From: Clostridia bacterium
GTDB taxonomy: Bacteria; Bacillota; Clostridia; Oscillospirales; CAG-382
DNA length: 38,385 nt
Reading direction: 5' to 3'
Assembly: GCA_017447445.1 (NCBI GenBank)
Contig: JAFSNK010000013.1
Span: 1 to 38,385, forward strand
The notes under the pieces are model-generated. The model saw only the letters and a list, made by a program, of their open reading frames with translations. It had not been told where the DNA came from and did not search any database. Both the position numbers and the translations under genes were made by a program. The first letter of the stretch is position 1. Every line of letters begins with the position of its first letter. Positions 7,846-15,797 of the stretch are shown here, piece after piece.

Positions 7846-8271
7846 ATGGCAAACGCAAAAAAGGTCGGCAATCTTATCAAAAACGCAAGGACCGGCGCGG
7901 GTATGACGCAGGAACAGCTCGCGCGTAAGGTCCGCAACTGCTCCGCGGCGGATATAAGCCGCGCGGAGAGGGGAGAGAAGGAGCTTACGGCCGACCAGCT
8001 CAAACAGATCGCGAAAGCGACGGGAGTCACGCAGAAATCGCTGCTCGACGCCGCGAAGGGAAGCGTCGCTTCTTCAAGCAAGCCGGCTTCCGGCGCGCTT
8101 ACGGTTTCGATGCGCGTCACGGCGACGGAGAAAAAGCTGGTGGAGCTTTACCGCGCCGCCGATACGCAATCGAAAAAGAACGCGTTGAAGCTGCTTAAAG
8201 GCGAAGGAGCTTCCGCTTTGGCGGAGGACCTTTTCACCAGCGTTATGGATTCCATCACCGGGAAAAAATAA
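7846..8271 (+). CDS. XRE-family helix-turn-helix regulator
   Basis: A 141-residue DNA-binding protein. Residues 6-62 form a Cro/C1-type helix-turn-helix (VGNLIKNARTGAGMTQEQLA, then NCSAADISRAERGEKELTAD). A serine-rich linker (SSSKPASG) leads to a C-terminal helix (ATEKKLVELYRAAD) and tail that may mediate oligomerisation. ATG 7846 is chosen because CGGAGG precedes it; the frame is open further upstream but without a ribosome site. It is divergent from the ior operon and shares its 263-base intergenic region, so control of that operon is possible though unproven. Confidence 0.8.
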   Translation: MANAKKVGNLIKNARTGAGMTQEQLARKVRNCSAADISRAERGEKELTADQLKQIAKATGVTQKSLLDAAKGSVASSSKPASGALTVSMRVTATEKKLVELYRAADTQSKKNALKLLKGEGASALAEDLFTSVMDSITGKK

Positions 8272-8302
8272 GGGCGGGCAGCATAAAACCGCATAAAAAC
8301 CG

Positions 8303-8336
8303 CGCGGCGTTCCGGTTTGCGAACGCCGCGTCTTTT
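8303..8336. terminator. Rho-independent terminator after the XRE gene
   Basis: A perfect 10-bp stem, 8303-8312 against 8321-8330, with an 8-base loop, is followed by TCTTTT. On the minus strand it is followed by GGTTTTTAT, so it may also serve the membrane-protein gene that ends at 8336. Confidence 0.8.
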
Positions 8337-9535
8337 CATTCAAGGTATTTGTTTATATCGAACTTTTTCTTTTCCCGCCGGCACAGCGAACCGCGTTCAA
8401 GCGAGTTCAGAAACGCCGTAGCGTTATAAACCGTGTAATCGCCTATGATCTCGCCGTTGTCGATGGGGACCGGCCTTCCGTCGCCGCCGGTCGTCATGGC
8501 GTTGCGCGGGGAGGGGTTGAGAATAACGACTTTTTTGTGCGGCGTTTCATAGCCGAACGAATGCGTCCTCGTAAAGCTGAACAGATGTATTTTAAACAGA
8601 TTCACGTTGAAAATCAGCTTCACGTCGCCGTTTTTCATCAGCACGAAGGGCGTGTTCATCCGGCGTGCGCTCAGCATCACGCAGGAATAAGTCTCGCCGC
8701 TGTCGCTGACGCAAAAGCTTTCGCCGGGGCGTATGTTATATGCCGACGAATAGGGGCGGGATATTTTCGAAAGCTTTATTTTTTTCTCTTTGCAAAGGCG
8801 TTTCAGCTGCTTTAAAAACGACCTTCGCTTGAAAAACGCGCGTATCTGACGCAATATGAACGGGGTCACGCATATCGCCGCGATCACCGCGACAAGCCGT
8901 GCCGAAACCACCGTGCCCAGCACTCCGCCCAGCGAAACGGCCGCCGGCACCAGCATCGGAAGCGCGATGCCGCCCACGCAATAGGCGATGCCGAACACAA
9001 GCGCGTCGTGGGATTCCGCCTTTTTTCCGTATTCGGCTTCGTCACGCTTCGAACCCCAATAGTTGACTGCCGTCAGCTTTGCGGCAAACGTCATCACCGC
9101 GGCTATTGCAAGCACGACAAGCTTCCCGCCTTCCGGCAGCAGTTCGTTTATCGCCGGGCAGGTTATTTTCGCCGGCAGCGCGGCGTAAACGGCGGCAAGC
9201 AGGGCGAACGCCGAAACGTGGTCGGGCATGGTGAATAAAAACGCAAGCTTTTTGCCGAACGACGGAGCCTCTTCGCCGTATTTTTTGCGCCACGCAAGCC
9301 GCGGCGCGGTGAAGTATACCGTCGTGAGCCGCACGGCGGAAAACACCAGCGGCACGAATATCACCGCCGCCGACCAGGCGATAAGCTTTTCGCCTGATTG
9401 ATTGTCGGGCAAAAGATAATTCCGTGTGATCTGCGGGAAGTAATAAATGTAATTCGGGATAAGCAGCAGGCAGACCGCCGCGTCGATAACGTGCGTAAGC
9501 CAGCCCAGCAGTCTTCTTAAATGATCAAGCTTCAC
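8336..9535 (-). CDS. Multi-span membrane protein with C-terminal soluble domain, unknown
   Basis: The 399-residue product has an N-terminal region of about six hydrophobic spans (around residues 12-32, 48-70, 92-115, 126-150, 168-190 and 195-218). A strongly basic stretch (RQIRAFFKRRSFLKQLKRLCKEKK) follows, then a soluble domain of roughly 150 residues that includes RPYSSAYNIRPGESFCVS and KVVILNPSPRN. I do not recognise a family. Translation starts at GTG 9535, with GGAGG 8 bases upstream and only 18 bases after the previous gene's stop, so it is the last gene of the ilvE transcript. Confidence 0.6.
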   Translation of the reverse strand: MKLDHLRRLLGWLTHVIDAAVCLLLIPNYIYYFPQITRNYLLPDNQSGEKLIAWSAAVIFVPLVFSAVRLTTVYFTAPRLAWRKKYGEEAPSFGKKLAFLFTMPDHVSAFALLAAVYAALPAKITCPAINELLPEGGKLVVLAIAAVMTFAAKLTAVNYWGSKRDEAEYGKKAESHDALVFGIAYCVGGIALPMLVPAAVSLGGVLGTVVSARLVAVIAAICVTPFILRQIRAFFKRRSFLKQLKRLCKEKKIKLSKISRPYSSAYNIRPGESFCVSDSGETYSCVMLSARRMNTPFVLMKNGDVKLIFNVNLFKIHLFSFTRTHSFGYETPHKKVVILNPSPRNAMTTGGDGRPVPIDNGEIIGDYTVYNATAFLNSLERGSLCRREKKKFDINKYLE

Positions 9536-9553
9536 GCGGGGATCCTCCGTTTT

Positions 9554-10882
9554 TTATTTCGAGCAGGCGTTTTTGTAATAAGCCACCGCGAGGTCGACCA
9601 CCAGCCCGTAGCTCTTCGAGCCGGCTTTCTGGTTCTGCGATTTAAGATAGGTGTCGTTCACCGCTCCGGTCACCTTGCTCGCGACGCTTTCGCGGTATTT
9701 GTCGAAAAACCGCGAGTAGGCGACGAATTCGCCCTGCACCTGCGAAGGCATACGGCCGCGAATGAAATCGTTGTAAAGCTCCTTGTCGGCGCTTCGAAGC
9801 GAGGCCGTAAGGTAGTTCAGCAGGTTGGCGTACGCGCAGTAACGGACGTAAACGTCGTCCGATTCGCGGCAGACCAGAAACGCGGCGAAGTTCGCCTCGT
9901 CCTCCCGCGCGATCCCGCGCTGGTGCGACATCTCGTGCGCCATGGTATAGGGATTAAGGAAATCCGGGTAGTTCGTGTTGATATTCGATTCCCCGGTCAT
10001 AAAGGTATATACCCCTGCAATATGCGTGTAGGTCATCGGCTCGGAAAGCGCTATCGGCTTCGGGCGGGAATAAAAGTGCGAAACGTAATCCGCTCCCGCG
10101 GCGTATTTTTCGTATGCCGCGTTCACCTTTTCCACCAGCTCGTCATAGCCGTAGGGCATTACCGAGGCGCCGTCCGGGTCGAAAACTATATCGCCGAGTA
10201 TCGGCTCCAGCTCTTCCACGACCGCCGAAGCGGTGTCGTAAAGCTCCTGCCCGGATACCGGAACGCTTTCAAGCCCCAGATTCTCCGCGAGCGTCGTCCT
10301 GTTATACGCAGGCCCGAATCCCATAAAGAAGGTTATCCCCACCGCGAGTATCAGGCAGACCACCGGGCGCAGCCAGCGGTTGTAGTTTTTCGTGCTGCCG
10401 TCGCGCCGGGTCGAGACCGCGGAGCAGACGATATATCCCACCGCCGCGAAGGGCACGCAAAGCAGCACGGCTTCCGCCAGACTGAACGGGATCCACCCCG
10501 TCGCCTTCGCGAGCAGGAACCTTATCCCCTGCGCGGGGTATCTGGTCCAGAACTCGGCAAACGCGGATATGAACCGCGACAGGATATACACGAGAACGCT
10601 CAAACCGAAAAGTATGAACACCGCCGAGGTGCCGGGCCCGAAAAACCCGCTCGCCTTTATGCGCTTTATTAACCCTGGCTTCTTCGGTTTTTCGCCGTCC
10701 GCGTTTTCTTCCGGCGCGTTTTCTTCCGGCGCTGCGTTTTCTTCCGGCGCTGCGTTTTCTTCCGGCGCGGCGTTTTCCTGCGGCGCTGCGTTTTCTTCCG
10801 GCGCTGCGTTTTCTTCCGGCACGTTTTCTTCCGGCACGGCGTTTTCTTCCGTAACGGAGGCAAGATCCTCCGCTTCCGTCAT
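9554..10882 (-). CDS. DUF3810 membrane-anchored metalloprotease-like protein
   Basis: About 442 residues. After an acidic low-complexity N-terminal tail built of PEENA-type repeats come three membrane spans (about residues 85-105, 125-150 and 168-186) and an extracytoplasmic domain. That domain bears MAHEMSHQRGIAREDEANF, an HExxH zinc motif with a downstream Glu, as in DUF3810 proteins. The conserved VSNAV-like stretch (KVTGAVNDTYLK) and the SYGLVVDLAVAYYK ending also fit. Proteolytic activity is inferred from the motif. The preferred start is ATG 10882, whose ATGA overlaps the ilvE stop and implies translational coupling; an in-frame ATG at 10900 is the alternative. Confidence 0.8.
   Translation of the reverse strand: MTEAEDLASVTEENAVPEENVPEENAAPEENAAPQENAAPEENAAPEENAAPEENAPEENADGEKPKKPGLIKRIKASGFFGPGTSAVFILFGLSVLVYILSRFISAFAEFWTRYPAQGIRFLLAKATGWIPFSLAEAVLLCVPFAAVGYIVCSAVSTRRDGSTKNYNRWLRPVVCLILAVGITFFMGFGPAYNRTTLAENLGLESVPVSGQELYDTASAVVEELEPILGDIVFDPDGASVMPYGYDELVEKVNAAYEKYAAGADYVSHFYSRPKPIALSEPMTYTHIAGVYTFMTGESNINTNYPDFLNPYTMAHEMSHQRGIAREDEANFAAFLVCRESDDVYVRYCAYANLLNYLTASLRSADKELYNDFIRGRMPSQVQGEFVAYSRFFDKYRESVASKVTGAVNDTYLKSQNQKAGSKSYGLVVDLAVAYYKNACSK
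10701..10851 (-). repeat. In-frame minisatellite encoding an acidic PEENA tail
   Basis: About nine copies of a 15- or 18-base unit (plus-strand core GCGTTTTCTTCCGGC, with or without GCT/GCG) lie head to tail inside the DUF3810 gene. Units differ by single substitutions and by one codon, which keeps the frame. They encode the EENA/PEEN/PQENA repeats before the first membrane span. Copy number is likely to vary by slippage. Confidence 0.9.
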
Positions 10883-11943
10883 TTTATCTCGTAAGTCCAT
10901 CCGAATCCGTCCGCGGCGTTACCGAACTGAATGCCGGTGATGCCTTCGTAAAGCATATGCGAGATCGGCCCGATTTCGTTGTTGTTGATCTCCAGCTTCC
11001 TGCCGTGCCAGTCGAGCAGCCCCACGGGCGAAATGACCGCGGCGGTCCCGGTGCCGAACATCTCTTTAAGCTCGCCGGTGCGGCCGGCTTCGTAAACCTC
11101 GTCGATGGTGATGCGGCGTTCCTCGACGTCATATCCCTTCGCGCGCAGATACAGAATAACCGAATCGCGCGTGACGCCCGGCAGGATGTTGCCCTCCAGC
11201 TTCGGAGTGACCACCTTGTCGCCGATAACGAAGAAGACGTTCATCGCCCCGACCTCGTCGACGTATCTGTGCTCTATGCCGTCGAGCCAGAGCACCTGGG
11301 CGTAGCCCTTCTTTTCGGCGTTCTCCTGCCCGATCAGCGAAGCGGCGTAGTTGCCGCCGACCTTTGCGAATCCGGTGCCGCCCTTAACGGCGCGTACGTA
11401 TTCGTCCTCCACGCAGATCTTCACGGGAGCGAGCCCCGCCGCATAATATGAACCGCTGGGGGATAATATGATAATAAACTTGTAGGTCTTGGAGGGGTGC
11501 ACTCCGAGGAACGGATCGGTGGCTATAATGAACGGGCGGATGTAAAGCGAGGTGCCCGGTTCGGTGGGTATCCAGTCCGCGTCGGTCTTCACGATCTCGC
11601 ATATCGCCTGCAAAGCGTCCGCGGGGTCGACGTGCGGAATGCACATACGGGTGTTGGTGTTGTTCATACGCTCTATATTCTTGTCCGGGCGGAACAAAAG
11701 TATCCTTCCGTCGGGAGCGCGGTAGGCTTTCATACCCTCGAACATCTCCTGCCCGTAGTGGAACACCATGCAGGCGGGGGAAAGGGATATTTCGCCGTAG
11801 GGGACTATGCGCGCGTCGTGCCAGCCCTTCTCCTCGGAATAATCCATGATGAACATGTGGTCGGTAAAGATCTTGCCGAACCCCAGCTTGCCCTCCGGCT
11901 TCTGCTTCGGATGCGAAGTAAGCGTGCGCGTGATCTGCAGCAA
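10879..11943 (-). CDS. ilvE: Branched-chain amino acid aminotransferase
   Basis: A class IV fold-type PLP aminotransferase that interconverts Leu, Ile and Val with their 2-oxoacids using glutamate/2-oxoglutarate. Diagnostic parts are LGFGKIFTDHMF near the N-terminus, FHYGQEMFEGMKAYR, the PLP-lysine region TGFAKVGGNYAAS, and EMFGTGTAAVISPVG. Length of about 354-357 residues is normal for the long bacterial form. The start is uncertain. AAAGGA lies directly against ATG 11952, which is too close, whereas TTG 11943 has proper spacing and begins closer to the usual N-terminus, so I prefer it. It is the first gene of a transcript with DUF3810 and the membrane protein ending at 8336. Confidence 0.93.
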   Translation of the reverse strand: MLQITRTLTSHPKQKPEGKLGFGKIFTDHMFIMDYSEEKGWHDARIVPYGEISLSPACMVFHYGQEMFEGMKAYRAPDGRILLFRPDKNIERMNNTNTRMCIPHVDPADALQAICEIVKTDADWIPTEPGTSLYIRPFIIATDPFLGVHPSKTYKFIIILSPSGSYYAAGLAPVKICVEDEYVRAVKGGTGFAKVGGNYAASLIGQENAEKKGYAQVLWLDGIEHRYVDEVGAMNVFFVIGDKVVTPKLEGNILPGVTRDSVILYLRAKGYDVEERRITIDEVYEAGRTGELKEMFGTGTAAVISPVGLLDWHGRKLEINNNEIGPISHMLYEGITGIQFGNAADGFGWTYEIK

Positions 11944-12004
11944 AGTTATCATTCCTTTCGTTTTCGATTAATCAGACAAATCAAAGGTTTTAAAAGTTAA
12001 GATT

Positions 12005-12033
12005 ATTATACATCCTGCCCCTTGCCTTTTCAA
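12005..12033 (-). promoter_or_regulatory. Sigma-A promoter of ilvE
   Basis: On the minus strand, TTGAAA (12028-12033) and TATAAT (12005-12010) are 17 bases apart. Predicted transcription start is near 11998. Confidence 0.78.
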
Positions 12034-12113
12034 GCCCGATTTGCTAAAATAAATAAGAAAAAATTTGTCCTTTGCGATGATTTTTTTGAAAAAACCTCAA
12101 AAAACCGGAAAAA

Positions 12114-12167
12114 TTCATAATTAGTTCACAATTTGTTCATAATTTGTTCACATTTGCGTGTTATCAT
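12114..12167 (+). promoter_or_regulatory. Four 11-bp-phased TTCAYA repeats before a -10 box
   Basis: TTCATA (12114-12119), TTCACA (12125-12130), TTCATA (12136-12141) and TTCACA (12147-12152) recur with exactly 11-bp periodicity and 5-bp AT-rich spacers. A -10-like TATCAT follows at 12162-12167, with no good -35 box. Direct repeats in helical phase are how OmpR/PhoB-family response regulators bind. The units match the Bacillus PhoP half-site TT(A/C/T)ACA and are one base from the WalR half-site. The arrangement suggests an activator-dependent promoter for the M23 peptidase gene. Confidence 0.65.
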
Positions 12168-12204
12168 CAGTTCGATAATGGATCCATATCGCTTGGAGGC
12201 AATC

Positions 12205-13323
12205 TTGAAAAACTTCTCCGAATTCACGAATTCAATAAAAAAATACAGGGTACAACTGCTTGCGACAGCGGTTTTTGTCGCCGCGCTTGTTATTATCGCC
12301 GCTTTTTCCGGCAGCCGCGCGGTGCCCGAACCTCTCGAAGTTTCCGATGAACCCGTTGTTTCACAGCCCGCCGAAGAATCTTCCGCGGCGCTCGCGGAGG
12401 GCGTAGGCCTTTACGTCGACGGCGCGTTCGTCGCCGCCTGCGACAGCGAAGAAGCGCTTGCCGAAGCGGTCGCTTCCGCCGCCCGCAGTTACGGGCTCGC
12501 CTCGGATGGCGCCGAAGAGGCGGCCTATTCCTTCGCCAACGCGATATCCTATGAATCCGGCGAATTTGCCGAGGAAGCTTTTGCTTCGCAGAAGGATATA
12601 TCCGCCATGCTTTTCAGCGGGACCGACTACGCGGGCAGACCGCTCGCCGCTTCGCTTTCAGTTACTTCCAAAAAGACTTACGTTATTGAAAACGTCATAG
12701 AACACGGCACCCGCAGCGTTTATACCGATTCGATGTACGAAGGATATATGGCTGTCGAAAGCGAAGGCGCCGACGGCGTTGAAGCCGAAACCTACGAAGT
12801 CACTCTCTACAACGGCGTTGAAGTCGCGCGCGAGCTCGTCTCTTCCGAAACGCTCGTCGAACCGGTCGAGGAAGTGCTTCGCTACGGCACCAAAAAATAC
12901 TACGGACGCACCACCGTTTCCATCGGAACGCTGCATAAACCCTACGACGGATACGTTTCCTCCGGCTTCGGTTACCGTTGGGGCAGGATGCACAACGGCA
13001 TCGACCTCGCTCAGCACGGCGCCAGCTGCTACGGCGATCCGGCGCTCTGCGCGGCGGACGGCGTCGTTACGGCGGCGGGTTACCGCGGCGGCTACGGCAA
13101 CTGCGTTACGGTCCAGCACGACGACGGTATGGAAACGCTCTACGCTCACCTCTCCCGCATCGGCGTGGAAGTGGGGCAGGAGCTTAAAGCGGGCGATCAG
13201 ATCGGCAACATCGGCGCTACCGGAAACGTTACCGGCCCGCACCTCCACTTCGAAGTATACATCGACGGAGTCGCGGTCGATCCGCTGCTCTTCCTCGATT
13301 ACGATTTTGTCATTTACGATTGA
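12205..13323 (+). CDS. G5 domain and M23 peptidase, membrane-anchored cell-wall hydrolase
   Basis: A 372-residue protein with one N-terminal membrane anchor (about residues 17-34, LLATAVFVAALVIIAAFSG). An acidic stalk follows, then a region containing a G5 domain (about 155-232, ending EEVLRYGTKKYYG) and a C-terminal lysostaphin-type M23 domain. Zinc ligands are visible: H263 and D267 in HNGIDLAQ, and the HLH at 346-348 in GPHLHFEVY. It should cut peptidoglycan cross-links outside the membrane. I chose TTG 12205 because GGAGG lies 7 bases upstream; ATG 12178 would be almost leaderless relative to the predicted -10 and has no ribosome site. Probably controlled by a two-component regulator through the repeats at 12114-12152. 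Confidence 0.88.
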   Translation: MKNFSEFTNSIKKYRVQLLATAVFVAALVIIAAFSGSRAVPEPLEVSDEPVVSQPAEESSAALAEGVGLYVDGAFVAACDSEEALAEAVASAARSYGLASDGAEEAAYSFANAISYESGEFAEEAFASQKDISAMLFSGTDYAGRPLAASLSVTSKKTYVIENVIEHGTRSVYTDSMYEGYMAVESEGADGVEAETYEVTLYNGVEVARELVSSETLVEPVEEVLRYGTKKYYGRTTVSIGTLHKPYDGYVSSGFGYRWGRMHNGIDLAQHGASCYGDPALCAADGVVTAAGYRGGYGNCVTVQHDDGMETLYAHLSRIGVEVGQELKAGDQIGNIGATGNVTGPHLHFEVYIDGVAVDPLLFLDYDFVIYD

Positions 13324-13339
13324 ATCACCGAATAAAAAC

Positions 13340-13366
13340 GGCCTCACTTAACGGTGGGGCCTTTAT
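13340..13366 (+). terminator. Terminator after the M23 peptidase gene
   Basis: GGCCTCAC (13340-13347) pairs with GTGGGGCC (13354-13361) with one G-U pair, followed by TTTAT. The T-run is short, so readthrough into the next gene is possible. Confidence 0.6.
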
Positions 13367-13389
13367 CATTTAACAAAAAGGATACGGTT

Positions 13390-14838
13390 ATGAAAGTCAG
13401 TTTCGGGAAAATCTCCGCAAAAGGCACGTTCGCTCCGGTATGGCCCTACGGGACCGACCTGTACGGAAGGTTCGTCTATCTTGAAAAGGGAAACACCCGC
13501 GCGCTTATCGCGGCGTTCGATTTCAGCGGCACTCAGCCGAAGGAGGCGAACCGCTGGCGCAGGGAGGTCGCGGCGCTTACCGGGATCCCGGAGGGCGCTT
13601 TGTGGTATCACGAGCTGCAGATCCACGCCGCCCCCTACGGCGAACAGTTAAAGGGCGAGCCGATGGATAAGCTTATAGCGCGGTCCGCGGAGGAGATAAA
13701 CCGCATGATAAGCCGCGCCGAGGAATGCGAATGCTTCGTCTGCGAATCGGATTTCGGCACCGAATGCAGCTTCAATCGCGAACAGTACGTCGAAGGGCTC
13801 GGCGGCGTTACGGTATGGACGGGGATGTCCTTCGACGAGGAGGGGCGCCCCTATTCGCAGAACAAGGATATAATGCTGCTTCGCGGCTACCGCCCGGACC
13901 TTCCGGCGTTCGATAAACCGATCTATTTCGACAATCCCAACGATCCCAAGGCGTATCTTTTCCGGTTCGTCAACAAAAAGGGCGAAACGCTGGGCACCGT
14001 CTCCCGCTTCGCCGCCCACCCGGACGTGGCGGTGCTGTTCGAGCTGAGGTTCCACCCCAACCGCAAAAACGAATATCACTATAATTTCGACTGGCCCGGG
14101 TATATGTCCGAATCGTTCGAGCAAAAATACGGCGGCGTGAGCGTTTACCTCAACGGTCCCTGCGCCGATCTTTCCACCAAAAAGGGCTACGACGGGCTGG
14201 ACCTTTACGTTGACGCGGAGCGCGAATGCAAACGGCTCGCGAAGTGGTTCGGCGAAAAGCTTTCCGCCGATTTCGATAAAAACGCGTTCGGGATCGACGT
14301 CGATTCGGTCTTCAAGGCGGAAACGTTCGATATCGAAGTCCCGATAAAGGAGGATATCCCCTCGTCGCTCGCCGAGCTGCGCGAGGAAACTCCGCGCCGC
14401 GTCGCGGAAGCGCAGGAAAAGCTGGACAAAGCCATCGCCGAAGGCGCGCCCGCTTACAAGATCAAGCGCCTTATCGACGACCGCTGGCGCGTCGGCGCGA
14501 TCCCACACGCCGTGATCGAAACGCTCGATCTTACCGACGAAGAGCTCGCCTCCCGCAAAGTAAAAGTGCGCGTGGCGGCGCTGCGGTTCGGCGGCTATCT
14601 GTTCGTAGGCGTCCCCGGCGAAAGTCTTGTGGATATGACTTTGTGGCTGCGCTCGCAGTTCACCGGGGTAAAAACCATACCCGTCGACCAGGTGGACGGC
14701 TATTACAACTATATGGCGACTCCGCGCTCGATGACTCTGGGCGGCTATACCTATTGGCAGAGCTGGGTCGCGCGCGAAGGCATACCGACTATAAAACGCG
14801 AACTCACCGGGCTGCTCGGCGAGTTTATGAAGGACTGA
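13390..14838 (+). CDS. Neutral/alkaline ceramidase-like protein
   Basis: A 482-residue protein without an obvious signal peptide. It resembles the N-terminal domain of neutral/alkaline non-lysosomal ceramidases: an opening strand with DLYGRFVYLEKGNTRALIAAFD, the HELQIHAAP segment, FAAHPDVAVL, then NFDWPGYMSESFEQKYGG followed by YLNGPCADLS, which takes the place of the family's GDxxP-type metal-site region. The C-terminal part has RFGGYLFVGVPGESLVDM, as in related proteins. These enzymes are zinc amidases acting on ceramide; the present substrate is unknown, and a cytoplasmic location would be unusual for lipid hydrolysis. ATG 13390 follows AAAAGGA. No promoter of its own is evident apart from readthrough. 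Confidence 0.6.
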   Translation: MKVSFGKISAKGTFAPVWPYGTDLYGRFVYLEKGNTRALIAAFDFSGTQPKEANRWRREVAALTGIPEGALWYHELQIHAAPYGEQLKGEPMDKLIARSAEEINRMISRAEECECFVCESDFGTECSFNREQYVEGLGGVTVWTGMSFDEEGRPYSQNKDIMLLRGYRPDLPAFDKPIYFDNPNDPKAYLFRFVNKKGETLGTVSRFAAHPDVAVLFELRFHPNRKNEYHYNFDWPGYMSESFEQKYGGVSVYLNGPCADLSTKKGYDGLDLYVDAERECKRLAKWFGEKLSADFDKNAFGIDVDSVFKAETFDIEVPIKEDIPSSLAELREETPRRVAEAQEKLDKAIAEGAPAYKIKRLIDDRWRVGAIPHAVIETLDLTDEELASRKVKVRVAALRFGGYLFVGVPGESLVDMTLWLRSQFTGVKTIPVDQVDGYYNYMATPRSMTLGGYTYWQSWVAREGIPTIKRELTGLLGEFMKD

Positions 14839-14862
14839 AAACATTAAAGACCGGATAACAAA

Positions 14863-14894
14863 AACGCGCCTGAAAACGGCGCGTTGTTTGTTTT
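14863..14894. terminator. Bidirectional terminator between the ceramidase-like gene and nadE
   Basis: AACGCGCC (14863-14870) pairs perfectly with GGCGCGTT (14878-14885) around a 7-base loop. A T-rich tail follows on the plus strand and TTTTTGTTA on the minus strand, so both converging genes can use it. Confidence 0.85.
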
Positions 14895-14904
14895 GATTTG
14901 CGAT

Positions 14905-15657
14905 TTACAGATCCCTGTCCGCGTTGCCTCCGCCGTAGGGAAATCCCGGCATAATACGCATTTTGAAGCGGTTCAGCGCGTGCTTTCTGTCGATCAGCGC
15001 TTTGGTCTTCGCGCTTCTGCAAACCCCGGTGCGGATGTATTTGTCCAGCACCGCGTAGGTGAACCCCAGGTTGTCCTCGTCGGTCTTTCCGCACAGCCCG
15101 TCCGAAGGCGTCTTGTCCACAAGGTCTTTCGGCAGCCCCAGCGCGAACCCTATCTGCTTCACCTCTGCTACGGTAAGGCACATCAGCGGCGAAAAATCGC
15201 CCACCGAATCGCCGTAGCGCGTGGAATAGCCCACCCAGTCTTCGGAAAGATTGCAGGTGTTCGCCACGCGGCCGTTCAGACTCTGCGAGACCGCGTAAAG
15301 CGTGGTCATCCTAATGCGCGGAGCCATATTTATAAGCGTTTGGGAGCTCATTTCCAGCCCTTCCGGAAAGGCGGCTTTCAAACCGTCCGTCGCGCCCTTT
15401 ATGTTCACGACGTAATGCTTTATACCCAAATGCTCCACAAGCTTGTACGAATCGCTTATATCCGCCTGCTCGCCGTCCGGCATAAGCACGCCGATAACGC
15501 GATCCCTGCCAAGCGCCTCCACGCAAAGCGCCGCCACAACGGAACTGTCCTTGCCGCCGGAGATCCCTATCACGGCGTTGCAGCCCTTCCCGTTTTCCTC
15601 GAAAAACGCGCGTATCCATTCCACGCAGTCGTTTTTTACTTTTTCGGCGTCGAACAT
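14905..15657 (-). CDS. nadE: NH3-dependent NAD(+) synthetase
   Basis: A 250-residue enzyme that amidates deamido-NAD to NAD with ATP in the last step of NAD synthesis. The ATP-pyrophosphatase P-loop is GISGGKDSSVVAAL. Other conserved parts are NTCNLSEDWVGYSTRYGDSVGDFSPL and TPSDGLCGKTDEDNLGFTY. There is no N-terminal glutaminase domain, so it should use ammonia. ATG 15657 is preferred because the promoter at 15690-15718 predicts transcription from about 15683, which leaves no leader for the upstream in-frame ATGs at 15678 and 15699. It is monocistronic and divergent from the ATP synthase operon. Confidence 0.93.
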   Translation of the reverse strand: MFDAEKVKNDCVEWIRAFFEENGKGCNAVIGISGGKDSSVVAALCVEALGRDRVIGVLMPDGEQADISDSYKLVEHLGIKHYVVNIKGATDGLKAAFPEGLEMSSQTLINMAPRIRMTTLYAVSQSLNGRVANTCNLSEDWVGYSTRYGDSVGDFSPLMCLTVAEVKQIGFALGLPKDLVDKTPSDGLCGKTDEDNLGFTYAVLDKYIRTGVCRSAKTKALIDRKHALNRFKMRIMPGFPYGGGNADRDL

Positions 15658-15689
15658 TATTAAAACACCCCGTTTCATACGTTTTCCGT

Positions 15690-15718
15690 ATTTTAGCATA
15701 AATCGCTCCGTTTTTCAA
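15690..15718 (-). promoter_or_regulatory. Sigma-A promoter of nadE
   Basis: Minus-strand TTGAAA (15713-15718), 17-base spacer, TAAAAT (15690-15695). It lies back to back with the atp promoter, with 20 bases between the two -35 boxes. Confidence 0.75.
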
Positions 15719-15738
15719 TAGTAAAGGGCGTATTTTGA

Positions 15739-15767
15739 TTGACAAAATCAATAAAGAGTGTTATAAT
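15739..15767 (+). promoter_or_regulatory. Consensus sigma-A promoter of the ATP synthase operon
   Basis: TTGACA (15739-15744), 17-base spacer, TATAAT (15762-15767): a full consensus match, as expected for a strong operon. Transcription should start near 15774. Confidence 0.9.
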
Positions 15768-15797
15768 CACTTAATAATACCATATATGGGGACAGCG

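Noticed and set aside
12178..12204. ATG 12178 as start of the M23 peptidase
   Set aside because: It has no ribosome site and would be nearly leaderless; TTG 12205 has GGAGG at correct distance.
12205..12312. Tat or cleavable signal peptide on the M23 peptidase
   Set aside because: No twin arginine and no clear cleavage site; the segment fits an uncleaved membrane anchor better.
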